From contig QFQY01000006.1 in NCBI GenBank assembly GCA_003248805.1, positions 1 to 64,000 of the forward strand: a stretch of DNA of 64,000 nucleotides. Direction: 5' to 3'. This DNA is from Chelatococcus sp. (GTDB taxonomy: Bacteria; Pseudomonadota; Alphaproteobacteria; Rhizobiales; Beijerinckiaceae). The notes under the pieces were generated by a model. The model searched no databases. It was not told the DNA's origin and saw only the letters and a program-made list of their open reading frames with translations. Below, piece after piece: positions 27,107 through 35,704 of the stretch (the stretch's first letter is position 1; the number at the start of each line of letters is the position of its first letter). The position numbers and the translations under genes are program-made.

Positions 27107-27460
27107 TCAAGGACTGCCGAGTTCACGCGCCCGCTCCGTGATCAGGTCGGCGAGCCGCTCGACGGCGAGCGCGCCGGCGACGGTGCGCTGGATCACGACG
27201 TTGCGCCGGTCGTATTCGTCGCGGCGACGGCTCACCAGGCCGAGCTTGCCCATGGTGTCGAGGGCGCGCGTGATCACCGGCTTGGTCACGCCGAGCTGCT
27301 GCGCCAACCCGCGCACCGTGTGCGGCGGCATCTCGAGATAGATCGTCAGCAGGATCGCGGTCTGCCGGGCCGAAAGATCGGCCTCGCCGTCGCGCACGAG
27401 ATCGAGATGGACCTGCCGCCACAGCCTGAGCGCCTGCGAGGGCCTGATCTCCAAGGGCAT
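27107..27460 (-). CDS. MarR family winged-helix regulator
   Basis: A 117-residue protein with a winged helix-turn-helix: TVRGLAQQLGVTKPVITRALDTM is the recognition helix region, and LVSRRRDEYDRRNVVIQRT is the wing with the conserved DxR motif. It is short for MarR, lacking much of the dimerisation helices at the C-terminus, but both core elements are present. It probably represses or activates neighbouring genes. It lies 45 bp upstream of the NlpC/P60 gene and downstream of the aminopeptidase gene on the same strand. Ligand and targets cannot be told from sequence. Confidence 0.85.
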   Translation of the reverse strand: MPLEIRPSQALRLWRQVHLDLVRDGEADLSARQTAILLTIYLEMPPHTVRGLAQQLGVTKPVITRALDTMGKLGLVSRRRDEYDRRNVVIQRTVAGALAVERLADLITERARELGSP

Positions 27461-27540
27461 AGGCTGGCGGATCCCGATCGTTACGGGTCCGTATCATTAT
27501 GCGCGGAGCGACGCCGCGCAACCGGGTTCCGACAACAGCC

Positions 27541-28926
27541 TTAACCGGCCCCGAAGCGCCGCCGGACGAGCGCATAGGTCAGGCGCGCCGCCTGGCACTC
27601 GGCTCCCTCCGGGCGGCCCGGCCGGGCCGAGGGATTCCAGCCATAGATGTCGAAATGCGCATAGGAGGCCGTCTTCTCGACGAAACGGTTCAGGAAGAGC
27701 GCCGCCGTCACCGCCCCTGCCATCGGGCCCGAGGAGACGTGATTGAGATCGGCGATCTTCGAGTCGAGCAGCGTCTCGTAACCCGGCCAGAGCGGCAGCC
27801 GCCAGACCGGGTCCCGCACCGACACGCCGATGCTCGCGATCTCAGCGGCCAGCTCCTCGTCATGGGTGAAGAAGGGCGGCAGATCGGCGCCCAGCGCGAC
27901 GCGGGCAGCGCCCGTCAGCGTCGCGTAATCGATCAGGAGGGTGGGCGGCTCCTCGTCGGCGAGCGCCAGCGCATCGGCCAGGATCAGCCGGCCCTCGGCA
28001 TCGGTGTTGCCGATCTCGACCTGCAGGCCCTTGCGGCTCGCCAGCACGTCGCCGGGCCGGAAGGCGGAGCCGGAGACCGCATTCTCGACCGCCGGCACGA
28101 GGAGTCGCAGCCGGACGGGGAGCTTCGCCAGCATGATCATGCGCGCGGTCGCGATGGCGGCCGCGGCGCCGCCCATGTCCTTCTTCATCAGCAGCATGGA
28201 CGCGGGCGGCTTGAGGTCGAGACCGCCGGTATCGAAGGCGACGCCCTTGCCGACCAGGGTCACGGCCGGGTGGGCCGGATCGCCCCAGACCAGATCGACC
28301 AGACGCGGCGCGCGTGGCGAGGCGCGGCCGACCGCATGCACCATCGGGAAATTCCGCGCGAGGAGATCGTCACCGACGATGCTGGTGACGGCCGCGCCGC
28401 ATTCGGCGGCGAGCGCCCGGATCGCCGCCTCGATCTCGGCCGGCCCCATGTCGTTGGCCGGTGTGTTGACCAGATCGCGGGCCAGCGCGACCGAGTCGGC
28501 GATCAGGCTCAACTCGGCGCCGTCGACGCCCTCGGGCACGACCAGCCGCGCCAGGGCCGGGGCGGCCTTCCGGTAGCGGTCGAAACGATAGCCCTGCAGA
28601 AGCCAGCCCAGCGCCGCGAGCGCGGGATCGCCGATCTCTCCGGATAGCCTGTAATCGCCCTCGGGCAGCAGCGCGGCGAGGCGGCCGGGCTCGAAGGCAT
28701 CCCGCCGCCGCGAATCGAGCGGCTCCACTCCGAGCAGAACGCCGGCCACCGCCCCTTGCGCATCCGGCAGGGCGATGTGCTGGCCCGGCCTCGCCGCGAA
28801 GCCCTGCGCCTCGGCGAAGGCGCGGCCGAGGGGCGGCAACGCATCCCTGAGCGCCGGCCAGCCCGGCTTCGAGACGGCATGGACGGGAATGGCGACGGAT
28901 GATGCGGAGGCGAGGAGTCTGTGCAC
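27541..28926 (-). CDS. Leucyl aminopeptidase family (M17) metallopeptidase
   Basis: The 461-residue cytosolic enzyme removes N-terminal amino acids from peptides using two metal ions. The M17 catalytic half is clear: LVGKGVAFDTGGLDLKPPASM with the metal-binding Lys and Asp, MKKDMGGAAAAIA, and the family signature NTDAEGRLILADAL. The N-terminal macro-like domain is less conserved, as usual. It starts with GTG at 28926 (GTG-CAC-AGA); the ribosome site is weak. It may head a leftward unit with the MarR and NlpC/P60 genes, which together would process peptides and cell-wall peptides. Confidence 0.93.
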   Translation of the reverse strand: MHRLLASASSVAIPVHAVSKPGWPALRDALPPLGRAFAEAQGFAARPGQHIALPDAQGAVAGVLLGVEPLDSRRRDAFEPGRLAALLPEGDYRLSGEIGDPALAALGWLLQGYRFDRYRKAAPALARLVVPEGVDGAELSLIADSVALARDLVNTPANDMGPAEIEAAIRALAAECGAAVTSIVGDDLLARNFPMVHAVGRASPRAPRLVDLVWGDPAHPAVTLVGKGVAFDTGGLDLKPPASMLLMKKDMGGAAAAIATARMIMLAKLPVRLRLLVPAVENAVSGSAFRPGDVLASRKGLQVEIGNTDAEGRLILADALALADEEPPTLLIDYATLTGAARVALGADLPPFFTHDEELAAEIASIGVSVRDPVWRLPLWPGYETLLDSKIADLNHVSSGPMAGAVTAALFLNRFVEKTASYAHFDIYGWNPSARPGRPEGAECQAARLTYALVRRRFGAG

Positions 28927-28960
28927 GGGGAGCGACCGGGGAGCACCGGCCGGCGGCCGG

Positions 28961-28982
28961 TTAAGGATGCGTTAGGGTTAAC
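28961..28982 (+). promoter_or_regulatory. TTAA-type CtrA-like motif upstream of tadD
   Basis: TTAA-N7-TTAG (28961-28975) is one base from the CtrA consensus TTAA-N7-TTAA, and TTAAC (28978-28982) follows. Such AT-rich tetramers are rare in this DNA. The site is about 50-70 bp before the tadD start. Regulation by CtrA is an inference. Confidence 0.35.
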
Positions 28983-29033
28983 GTTTTATCACCGAGCCTG
29001 TCCGATTTTCCAACTCCGGCGAGGCGCTCCGCC

Positions 29034-29900
29034 ATGCGCTCCCTGCTTTCTTCTCCCTGCTCGACCCGCCTGCGCGCGAGGATCGCCCTCACGGTCTGCG
29101 CCGCGGCGCTGGCGCTCGCGGGCTGCCAGGGGCGCGGCGGACCGGGCGACATCACCGGCTCGATCGGCCAGACGGCGAGCCAGCCGCGCAGCCCGGCCGA
29201 CTGGCAGGCGGAGCGGGAACGCTGGTCGGCCCGCTACGACGGTAACCCGAAGGACCGCGAGGCAGCCTTCCGCTATGCACGCGCCCTGCGCGCGCTCGAC
29301 CAGCATGCCCAGGCGCTCGCCGTGCTCCAGGGCGCGGTCCTGGTTCACCAGAACGACCGCGAACTGCTCGGCGCCTATGGCCGCTCGCTCGCCGATAACG
29401 GCCGCCTGAAGGAGGCGGACGAGGTGCTCTCGCGCGCCCATTCGCCGGAGCAGCCGGACTGGCGCATCCTTTCGGCGCAGGGCACCGTCGCCGACCAGCT
29501 CGGCGACCATACCCGTGCCCAGCAGCTCTACACGACGGCGCTGAAGCTCGCCCCGGCCGAGCCCACCATCATGTCCAATCTCGGCCTGTCGCTGGCCCTG
29601 TCCCGGCGCCTGCCGGAAGCGGAGCGCGTGTTGCGCGAGGCCGCCGACTCCGGCAAGGCCGATGCGCGGGTGCGCCAGAACCTCGTGCTGGTGCTCGGCC
29701 TGCAGGGCCGCTTCGCCGATGCGGAGGCCGTCGCCCGGCAGGACCAGAGCCCGGCCGACGCCGCCGCCACCGTCGCCTATCTCAAGGGCAGCGTCAGCCA
29801 GCGCAACAGCTGGGAGATGCTGAAGGGCACGAGCGCCGGCAAGGCGCGGCCCAAGGCGGCTGCCGGCCCGGCGGACGGGCCGACGGCGCCGCACGGCTAG
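29034..29900 (+). CDS. tadD: Tad pilus lipoprotein with tetratricopeptide repeats (TadD)
   Basis: TadD is an outer-membrane-associated lipoprotein that helps assemble the Tad secretin/pilus. The 288-residue protein has a signal peptide ending in the lipobox LALAGC, and then TPR units of which LLGAYGRSLADNGRLKEADEVL and IMSNLGLSLALSRRLPEAERVL are clear 34-residue repeats. A Pro/Ala-rich tail closes it. It is transcribed opposite to, and converges with, tadC, the end of the main pilus operon. TTAA-type motifs lie upstream and an intrinsic terminator follows. Confidence 0.9.
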   Translation: MRSLLSSPCSTRLRARIALTVCAAALALAGCQGRGGPGDITGSIGQTASQPRSPADWQAERERWSARYDGNPKDREAAFRYARALRALDQHAQALAVLQGAVLVHQNDRELLGAYGRSLADNGRLKEADEVLSRAHSPEQPDWRILSAQGTVADQLGDHTRAQQLYTTALKLAPAEPTIMSNLGLSLALSRRLPEAERVLREAADSGKADARVRQNLVLVLGLQGRFADAEAVARQDQSPADAAATVAYLKGSVSQRNSWEMLKGTSAGKARPKAAAGPADGPTAPHG

Positions 29901-29925
29901 ATCTGCCGATCCGCACGACTCGACA

Positions 29926-29968
29926 CGCGATCATCCGGGCCTGCGGCGACAAAACGCCGGTCCGGACG
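29926..29968 (+). terminator. Rho-independent terminator of tadD
   Basis: CGCGATCATCCGG pairs with CCGGACGATCGCG (one mismatch), with an inner CGGCG/CGCCG stem, and is followed directly by TTTT at 29965-29968. It lies 26 bp after the tadD stop. Confidence 0.65.
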
Positions 29969-30019
29969 ATCGCGTTTTGCGGCTGAAACAGGTGTCGGGG
30001 CCGGCCGGGTCGGCGCAGG

Positions 30020-30075
30020 CTCCAGTGGAAGGCTCTACTTCCAGTGGAAGAGTCTATTTCCAATGGAAGACTTGG
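30020..30075. repeat. Three tandem 19-bp units over the tadC stop codon
   Basis: Units at 30020, 30039 and 30058 share TTCCAGTGGAAG-N-TCTA with few changes. On the minus strand each of the last two reads FHWK then TAG, in different frames because the period is 19. The functional stop of tadC is the one at 30054-30056. This looks like slippage duplication of the tadC tail. Confidence 0.7.
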
Positions 30076-31031
30076 ACCAGCGCCGGCGTCAGGATGACGA
30101 TGAACAGGACCGGCAGGAAGAACAGGATCATCGGCACGGTCAGCTTCGGCGGCAGGGCCGCGGCCTTCTTCTCGGCCTCGTTCATGCGCTGGTCGCGCCC
30201 CTCCTGGGCGAGCGTCCGGAGCGCGGTTCCGAGCGGCGTGCCGTAGCGCTCGGCCTGCACGAGAGCGGTGACAACCGACTTCACGCCTTCCAGCCCGGTG
30301 CGCTGCGCGAGGTTCTCATAGGCCTGCTTGCGGTCGGCGAGATAGGACAGCTCGGCGGTGCAGAGCGCGAACTCCTCCGCCAGCGGCACCGACTGGGTGC
30401 CGATCTCGGTGGAGACCTTGCGGAAGGCATGCTCGATCGACATGCCGGATTCGACGCAGATCAGGAGCAGGTCGAGCGCGTCCGGAAAGGCGAGCTTCAT
30501 CGAGGCCTGGCGCTTCGCGATCTGGTTCGACAGGAAGATCTCCGGCGCCTTGATGCCGAGATAGGCGCCGAACAGCGCCATGCCGAACCGCAGGATCGGC
30601 GGCTGGTCGAAGCCGTTGATGAAAAAGACGTAGAACAGCGTGAACAGGAACATGCCCGCCGGCGTGACCAGCCGGAAGAACAGGAACGCGACCTCCGCCT
30701 GCTGGCCGCGATAACCGGCCATGGTGAGTTGCTTCTTGGCCGTCTCCGTGCCCAGCCAGTCGCCGAGCTTGAAGCGCGTGACGATCCGGCGCATGTACTC
30801 CTTCGGCTCGGGCCTGAGCGAAACCTTGTCCTTCTGCCGGCTCAGCTTTTCGCGCTCGCGCGCGCGGATCTTGTCGCGCTCGACGGAGACGCTCTTCATC
30901 CGCTTCTGAAGGCTCGAGCCCTCGGTCAGGGGGATCGCGATGGTCAGCACCGTCGCCGCGGCCGCGACCGCGACGACCATCGACAGCATGAACTGGCTGT
31001 CCGTGAGCAGGCCGACGATGGTGCTGATCAT
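30054..31031 (-). CDS. tadC: Tad pilus inner-membrane platform protein TadC
   Basis: TadC and TadB form the inner-membrane platform that couples the ATPase TadA to pilin polymerisation. The 325-residue protein has an N-terminal membrane helix (SMVVAVAAAATVLTIAIPLT), a charged coiled segment, and the T2SSF/GspF domain with DALDLLLICVESGMSIEHAFRKVS and a final C-terminal membrane helix (MILFFLPVLFIVILTPALVQ). It lies 10 bp downstream of tadB in the cpa/tad operon. The C-terminus FHWK and its stop are part of a 19-bp tandem duplication. Confidence 0.94.
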   Translation of the reverse strand: MISTIVGLLTDSQFMLSMVVAVAAAATVLTIAIPLTEGSSLQKRMKSVSVERDKIRAREREKLSRQKDKVSLRPEPKEYMRRIVTRFKLGDWLGTETAKKQLTMAGYRGQQAEVAFLFFRLVTPAGMFLFTLFYVFFINGFDQPPILRFGMALFGAYLGIKAPEIFLSNQIAKRQASMKLAFPDALDLLLICVESGMSIEHAFRKVSTEIGTQSVPLAEEFALCTAELSYLADRKQAYENLAQRTGLEGVKSVVTALVQAERYGTPLGTALRTLAQEGRDQRMNEAEKKAAALPPKLTVPMILFFLPVLFIVILTPALVQVFHWK

Positions 31032-31041
31032 GCGCTCGGCC

Positions 31042-32028
31042 TCAGATGTCGAAGTTGATCATTTTTTTCATGACGAGGACGCCGATCGTCATCCAGACCG
31101 CGCCGATCGCGAGGCCGAACTTCCCGGCATCCGTCAGCCACAGCAGCTCGACGTAGCGCGGCGTCGAAATATAGATGAGGATGCCGACGATCACCGGCAG
31201 CAGGCCGATGATCCAGGCGGACGCCTTCGCTTCCATCGACATGGCCTGGATCTTGTCGCGCATCTTGCGACGCTCGCGGATGACGCGGGAGAGATTGCCG
31301 AGCGTCTCGGAGAGATTGCCGCCGGTCTTCTGCTGGATCGCGAGCACGATGCCGAAGAAATTCGCCTCGGCCGTCGGCATGCGCTCATAGAGCTTCGCCA
31401 CGGCCTCGGGCAGGGACAGGCCGAGCGCCTGGCTCTCGACGAGAATGCGGAACTCGCTCCTCACCGGCTCGGCGGCCTCCACCGAGATGATGCGAAGACA
31501 GTCGTTGAGCGGCAGGCCGGCCTTGATGCCGCGCACCACCACGTCGAGCGCGTTCGGAAACTCCGTGCCGAACTTCTTCAGGCGCTTGGCCTTGGCGCGC
31601 TTGAGGAACCAGACGGGCAGGCCGAACCCGCCGACGAACAGGCCGCCGAGGCACACCAGCAGATTGCCGCTGAGGATCAGGAGGATCAGGGCCGTCATGG
31701 CCGCCATGATGGCGCTGACGACGTAGTATTTCCCGCGCGTCCAGCTCAGCCCGGCCTGGGCGATCCGCGTCTCGAGCGAGACCTTGTGGCGGGCATTCTC
31801 CCGGTTCTCCAGTTCCTTCAGACTCTGCGCGACCTGGCCGCGCTTCGCCCGCGCCTGCTGGGCCTCGCGCTCGCCGCGCACGGAAACCGGAGCAGCGAAC
31901 TCCTTTCGCCGCTTCTCGGCACGCGCCTGCCCGCTGAGCCGGGGATAGAGCAGCGCATAGGCGACGCCGCCCACGGCCAGGGCGGCGAGCGCGACAACGG
32001 CGAGGGCGCTCAGATCCATGACCGGCAT
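31042..32028 (-). CDS. tadB: Tad pilus inner-membrane platform protein TadB
   Basis: The partner of TadC in the pilus platform. The 328-residue protein has an N-terminal helix (LSALAVVALAALAVGGVAYA), two central helices, and the T2SSF domain with FPNALDVVVRGIKAGLPLNDCLR and GNLSETLGNLSRVIRERRKM, then a C-terminal helix. It lies 18 bp downstream of cpaF and 10 bp upstream of tadC, consistent with a tight operon. The start at 32028 (MPVMDLSA) could instead be the ATG three codons later. Motifs and position make the assignment secure. Confidence 0.94.
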   Translation of the reverse strand: MPVMDLSALAVVALAALAVGGVAYALLYPRLSGQARAEKRRKEFAAPVSVRGEREAQQARAKRGQVAQSLKELENRENARHKVSLETRIAQAGLSWTRGKYYVVSAIMAAMTALILLILSGNLLVCLGGLFVGGFGLPVWFLKRAKAKRLKKFGTEFPNALDVVVRGIKAGLPLNDCLRIISVEAAEPVRSEFRILVESQALGLSLPEAVAKLYERMPTAEANFFGIVLAIQQKTGGNLSETLGNLSRVIRERRKMRDKIQAMSMEAKASAWIIGLLPVIVGILIYISTPRYVELLWLTDAGKFGLAIGAVWMTIGVLVMKKMINFDI

Positions 32029-32046
32029 CCCATCGCAAGAGCGCGG

Positions 32047-33492
32047 TCACACCACATCGACGGTGCTCATTCGCTCGAGTTCGTCGAGCGCCGCCGCGAG
32101 ACGCTGCTCCTCGCCGTAGTAGCGGGCGCGCTCCCAGAAGCGCGGCCGCCCGATGCCGGTCGAACGGTGCCGGCCGATCAGCTTGCCCTGCGCGTCCTCG
32201 CCCAGGATCTCGTAGGTCAGCAGATCCTGGGTGATGATGACGTCGCCCTCCATCCCCATCACCTCGGTGATGTGGGTGATGCGCCGGGAACCGTCGCGCA
32301 TGCGCTGGGCCTGGATGATGACGTCGACCGACGAGCAGATCATCTCGCGCAGCGTCTTGGACGGCAGCGAGAAGCCGCCCATCGTGATCATGGATTCGAT
32401 ACGGCTGAGGCATTCGCGCGGCGTGTTGGCGTGCAGCGTGCCCATCGAGCCGTCATGGCCGGTATTCATGGCCTGCAACAGGTCGAACGCCTCCGGCCCG
32501 CGCACCTCGCCGACGATGATCCGTTCCGGCCGCATGCGCAGGCAGTTCCTGACGAGGTCGCGCATGGTCACGGCGCCGGTCCCCTCGAGATTGGGCGGGC
32601 GCGTCTCGAGCCGCACCACATGCGGCTGCTGGAGCTGGAGTTCGGCTGCGTCCTCGCAGGTGATGACCCGCTCGTCGAGATCGATGTAGTTGGTCAGGCA
32701 GTTCAGCAGGGTCGTCTTGCCCGAGCCGGTTCCGCCGGAGATGACCACGTTGCAGCGGACACGGCCGATGATCTTCAGGATTTCGGCGCCCGGCGGCGAA
32801 ATCGCGCCGAACTTCGTGAGCTGGTCGAGAGTGAGCTTGTCCTTCTTGAACTTGCGGATGGTGAGCGCGGGGCCGTCGATCGCCAGCGGCGGCGCGATGA
32901 CGTTGACGCGCGAGCCGTCCGCCAGGCGCGCGTCGCAGATCGGCGACGACTCGTCGACACGCCGCCCGACCTGGCTGACGATGCGCTGGCAGATGTTCAT
33001 CAGCTGCGCATTGTCGCGGAAGCGGATGCTGGTGAGCTGGATCTTGCCGCCCGTTTCGATGAAGGTCCGGGCCGCGCCGTTGACCATGATATCGGCGATG
33101 TCGTCGCGCGCGAGCAGCGGCTCCAGCGGGCCGTAGCCGAGCACGTCGTTGCAGATGTCGTCGAGCAGTTCCTCCTGCTCGGCGATCGAGAGCACCACGT
33201 TCTTGAGCGCGATGATCTCGTTGATGATGTCGCGGATTTCCTCGCGCGCGGACTCGCCGTCGAGCTTGCTCAACTGGGAGAGATCGATCGCCTCGATCAG
33301 CGCCCCGAAGATCATGCTCTTCATCTGGTAGTATTCGTCGGAGCGCTGGCTTTCAACCGGGGCCGGCGGCGGCGGCCTGCGCGCTTCCGGCACGGAGCTC
33401 GCTTCCGGGCGCGCCGAAGCCGCCGGAGCGACCGGCGCCGTCTTCAGAGTCAGTGGCGCCGAGGCTGCACCCGCGGATCGCTTTCCGAACAT
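32047..33492 (-). CDS. cpaF: Tad/Cpa pilus assembly ATPase CpaF (TadA)
   Basis: CpaF/TadA is the type II/IV secretion-type hexameric ATPase that drives Flp pilus extension (and retraction in some species). The 481-residue protein has a Pro/Ala-rich N-terminal linker, then the PilT-like ATPase: Walker A ISGGTGSGKTTLLN, the Asp-box DERVITCEDAAELQLQQPHVV, Walker B RIIVGEVRGPEAFDLLQAMN, and the His-box TGHDGSMGTLHANTPRE. It is separated from cpaE by a 173-bp gap holding a repeat element, and followed closely by tadB. Confidence 0.97.
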   Translation of the reverse strand: MFGKRSAGAASAPLTLKTAPVAPAASARPEASSVPEARRPPPPAPVESQRSDEYYQMKSMIFGALIEAIDLSQLSKLDGESAREEIRDIINEIIALKNVVLSIAEQEELLDDICNDVLGYGPLEPLLARDDIADIMVNGAARTFIETGGKIQLTSIRFRDNAQLMNICQRIVSQVGRRVDESSPICDARLADGSRVNVIAPPLAIDGPALTIRKFKKDKLTLDQLTKFGAISPPGAEILKIIGRVRCNVVISGGTGSGKTTLLNCLTNYIDLDERVITCEDAAELQLQQPHVVRLETRPPNLEGTGAVTMRDLVRNCLRMRPERIIVGEVRGPEAFDLLQAMNTGHDGSMGTLHANTPRECLSRIESMITMGGFSLPSKTLREMICSSVDVIIQAQRMRDGSRRITHITEVMGMEGDVIITQDLLTYEILGEDAQGKLIGRHRSTGIGRPRFWERARYYGEEQRLAAALDELERMSTVDVV

Positions 33493-33618
33493 CTCACTCG
33501 TCTCCGGCGCCGGCCTGCATCGGCGCGAACGCTCCCGAACAAGGCGCCGATCCTGCCGGAGGGCGCCGCATCACCGCTCGGATCGCCGCGCGAGGCCGCG
33601 ATCCATCTCCTTGTCCCG

Positions 33619-33668
33619 GCATCGGATCCCCCCGAAAGGCGCGTTCCACCCTCCGGCCCGATGCGCTA
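33619..33668. repeat. Second copy of the 50-bp palindromic element, at the cpaE stop
   Basis: This stretch aligns base for base, without gaps, with 25841-25890: GCATCGG, CCGAAA, CGCG-TCCACC, CGG-CCGATGC and CTA are shared. The outer 7-bp stem GCATCGG/CCGATGC is intact; the inner stem is decayed. The terminal CTA is, on the minus strand, the TAG stop codon of cpaE, just as the other copy provides the stop of parD. It lies in the cpaE-cpaF gap, so it would form a hairpin in the pilus mRNA. The remainder of the gap (33493-33618) shows nothing recognisable. Confidence 0.7.
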
Positions 33669-34931
33669 GGCCCGCCGCAATTTCAGCTTCGAGACCAGCG
33701 GCTCGAACATGCTGCGCTTGCCGCGCTTGGCCTCGCCGCGCCCGGTCAGCGCGCTGGCGATATGGACGAACGTGTCACTGACCTTGCCCGCGGACTGGAT
33801 CTCCGCGATCATCTGGCCGTTGTTGGCGGCGGTCCCGAAGAGCTGCGCGTCGAAGGGAATGGATGTCAGGACGTCGATGCCGAGCGCCTTGGCGAATTCG
33901 GCAGCCTCGATCTCCGGCCGCTTAGGCATGCCGACCTGATTGAGGACGAGGCGCACCGGCGAGTCGTTGGGCCGGCTGGCGCGCGCGAGATCGACCATGT
34001 TCTTCGCGTTGCGCAGGGAGGCGAGGTCGGGCCCGGCGACGATCACGACCTCGTCGGCACCGACCAGGCAGCGCCTCGCCCAGCCGCTCCAGACATGCGG
34101 CACGTCGAGAACCACGCAGGGCACGCTCGCGCGCAGCAGGTCGAACAACTGCTCGAAGGCCTCCTCCGGCAGGTCGAGCGTACGGTCGAGCGTCGCCGGT
34201 GCGGCCAACAGCGCGAGATTGTCGCTGCAGCGCGAGAGCAGGCGGTCGAGCATGGCGGAGTCGAGCCGTTCCGGCGCGAAGACGGCCTCGGCGATGCCCT
34301 GCGGCGGGTCCTGATTGAAATCGAGACCGGCCGTTCCGAACGCGATGTCGAGGTCGACGATCACGGTCGACGCGTCGAGGCTGCGCGCGATCGCCCAGGC
34401 GACATTGTGTGCCACGGTGGACGAACCGACGCCGCCCTTGGCGCCCATGAAGGCGATCAGCCGCCCGAGATTGCGGGCACCGGGCGCGACGTAGAGCTCG
34501 GAGAGCGTCCGCAACACGTCGAGCACGCCGAGCGGCGCGACCAGATACTCGCTGACGCCGCGACGGATCAGGTCGCGATAGAGCTGCACGTCGTTGACGT
34601 GGCCGATGACCACGACCTTGGTGCCGGCATCGCAGCTCTCCGACAGCATGTCGAGCTGCGTGACCAGCGTCGCGGCGTCGGAAACCGCCTCCAGCACGAT
34701 GACGTTGGGCGTCGGCGCTGTCCGGAAGGCCTCGACCGCGGCGGCCGGGCCGCCCATCTGGATGCGCGCATGGGCCTTCTCCATCCGCCGGTCGGCGACC
34801 GCCGCCTGCATGGTGGACGCCACGCCGGGCGTCTCGCAGAAGGCCTGGAGCGTGATGCGCGGCAGCGGCGCGATGACCTCGTCCCCGAGGCTGCTCGCGG
34901 GCGATGCGTCGAGCGCGTGTTCGTCCTCCAT
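33666..34931 (-). CDS. cpaE: Pilus localisation ATPase CpaE (TadZ)
   Basis: CpaE/TadZ is a MinD/ParA-like ATPase that places the Tad machinery at a pole. The 421-residue protein has an atypical receiver-like N-terminal half, ending with VIGHVNDVQLYRDLIRRGVSEY, and a C-terminal ATPase with the deviant Walker A FMGAKGGVGSSTVAHNVAW and the Walker A'-like VIVDLDIAFGTAGLDFNQDP. The start is the ATG at 34931, whose first base overlaps the cpaD stop (TGATG), which favours translational coupling. The last codon is followed by a TAG supplied by a repeat element. Confidence 0.94.
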   Translation of the reverse strand: MEDEHALDASPASSLGDEVIAPLPRITLQAFCETPGVASTMQAAVADRRMEKAHARIQMGGPAAAVEAFRTAPTPNVIVLEAVSDAATLVTQLDMLSESCDAGTKVVVIGHVNDVQLYRDLIRRGVSEYLVAPLGVLDVLRTLSELYVAPGARNLGRLIAFMGAKGGVGSSTVAHNVAWAIARSLDASTVIVDLDIAFGTAGLDFNQDPPQGIAEAVFAPERLDSAMLDRLLSRCSDNLALLAAPATLDRTLDLPEEAFEQLFDLLRASVPCVVLDVPHVWSGWARRCLVGADEVVIVAGPDLASLRNAKNMVDLARASRPNDSPVRLVLNQVGMPKRPEIEAAEFAKALGIDVLTSIPFDAQLFGTAANNGQMIAEIQSAGKVSDTFVHIASALTGRGEAKRGKRSMFEPLVSKLKLRRA

Positions 34932-35671
34932 CACCGGGCTCCGACCGCGCTGTTGATCTGCGTCGATTCCTGACGGTAGACCGTCGAGGGATCCTGGCCC
35001 TGGCGGATCTTCGCGATCGCGCCCATGCGCTTGGCGATGTCGGGGCGGCCCTCGGTGCGCGACCTGACGAGATCGATCGGGTCGGCGACCTGCGCGGCCA
35101 GGGTCGCCTGGCTGGCGCAGCCGAGATTCCAGTAAGGGGTGTTGGCAGCATCCGTCTTGTAGCTCGACACGCCCAGATCGGTCGGCCATTCGCCGCAGGA
35201 ATGCGGCAGTCCGGCCTGCAGCGAGGCGAAGGTCAGCCTGATCGGCGAGGCGAGCCCCGGGTCGGCGACGGGATAGGTCGTCACCGAGAGCGCGTGGCCC
35301 GGCACGCCGCCCTGCGCCAGCGCGGCGCGGATTCCGTTGAGCGTGTCGTGGGTGGCGATCTCCCGACGCGCACCGGTCGGCACCTGCGCGACAAGTCCGC
35401 CCTTGCCCGATTGACGGTATTGGCGGGCGAAATCGGAGACGTCCTGTGCCTGCCGCCTGTCGAGGCTGCCGCCGGATCGACCGACGAAGACGTCGAGGGA
35501 GCGCGGTGCGTCGCGCAGGACGATGGGGTGGCGCTCGCGGGTGTCGCTCGAGGCCAGCTCGGCCATCGCATCGCCCTTGTTGGCGCAGGCTCCGAGCCCG
35601 AGCGCCACGGCGAGGACGGCCGCGAGGCCACAGAGCCGGTCTGCATTCTTGTGCTGCGATGGAGCAGTCAT
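34931..35671 (-). CDS. cpaD: Pilus assembly lipoprotein CpaD
   Basis: CpaD is the outer-membrane-associated partner of the CpaC secretin. The protein of about 246 residues begins MTAPSQHKNADRLCGLAAVL with a signal peptide ending in the lipobox GLGAC, followed by the CpaD domain: RHPIVLRDAPRSLDVFVGR, LSVTTYPVADPG, and the motif NLGCASQATLAAQVADPIDL, which is highly conserved. The ATG at 35671 is preferred because a GAGGGA site lies upstream; an ATG at 35689 is also in frame. It sits between cpaC (33-bp gap) and cpaE (one-base overlap). Confidence 0.93.
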   Translation of the reverse strand: MTAPSQHKNADRLCGLAAVLAVALGLGACANKGDAMAELASSDTRERHPIVLRDAPRSLDVFVGRSGGSLDRRQAQDVSDFARQYRQSGKGGLVAQVPTGARREIATHDTLNGIRAALAQGGVPGHALSVTTYPVADPGLASPIRLTFASLQAGLPHSCGEWPTDLGVSSYKTDAANTPYWNLGCASQATLAAQVADPIDLVRSRTEGRPDIAKRMGAIAKIRQGQDPSTVYRQESTQINSAVGAR

Positions 35672-35704
35672 GGTCTGGCCATCCCTCATGCGTCCGGCGT
35701 CGGC

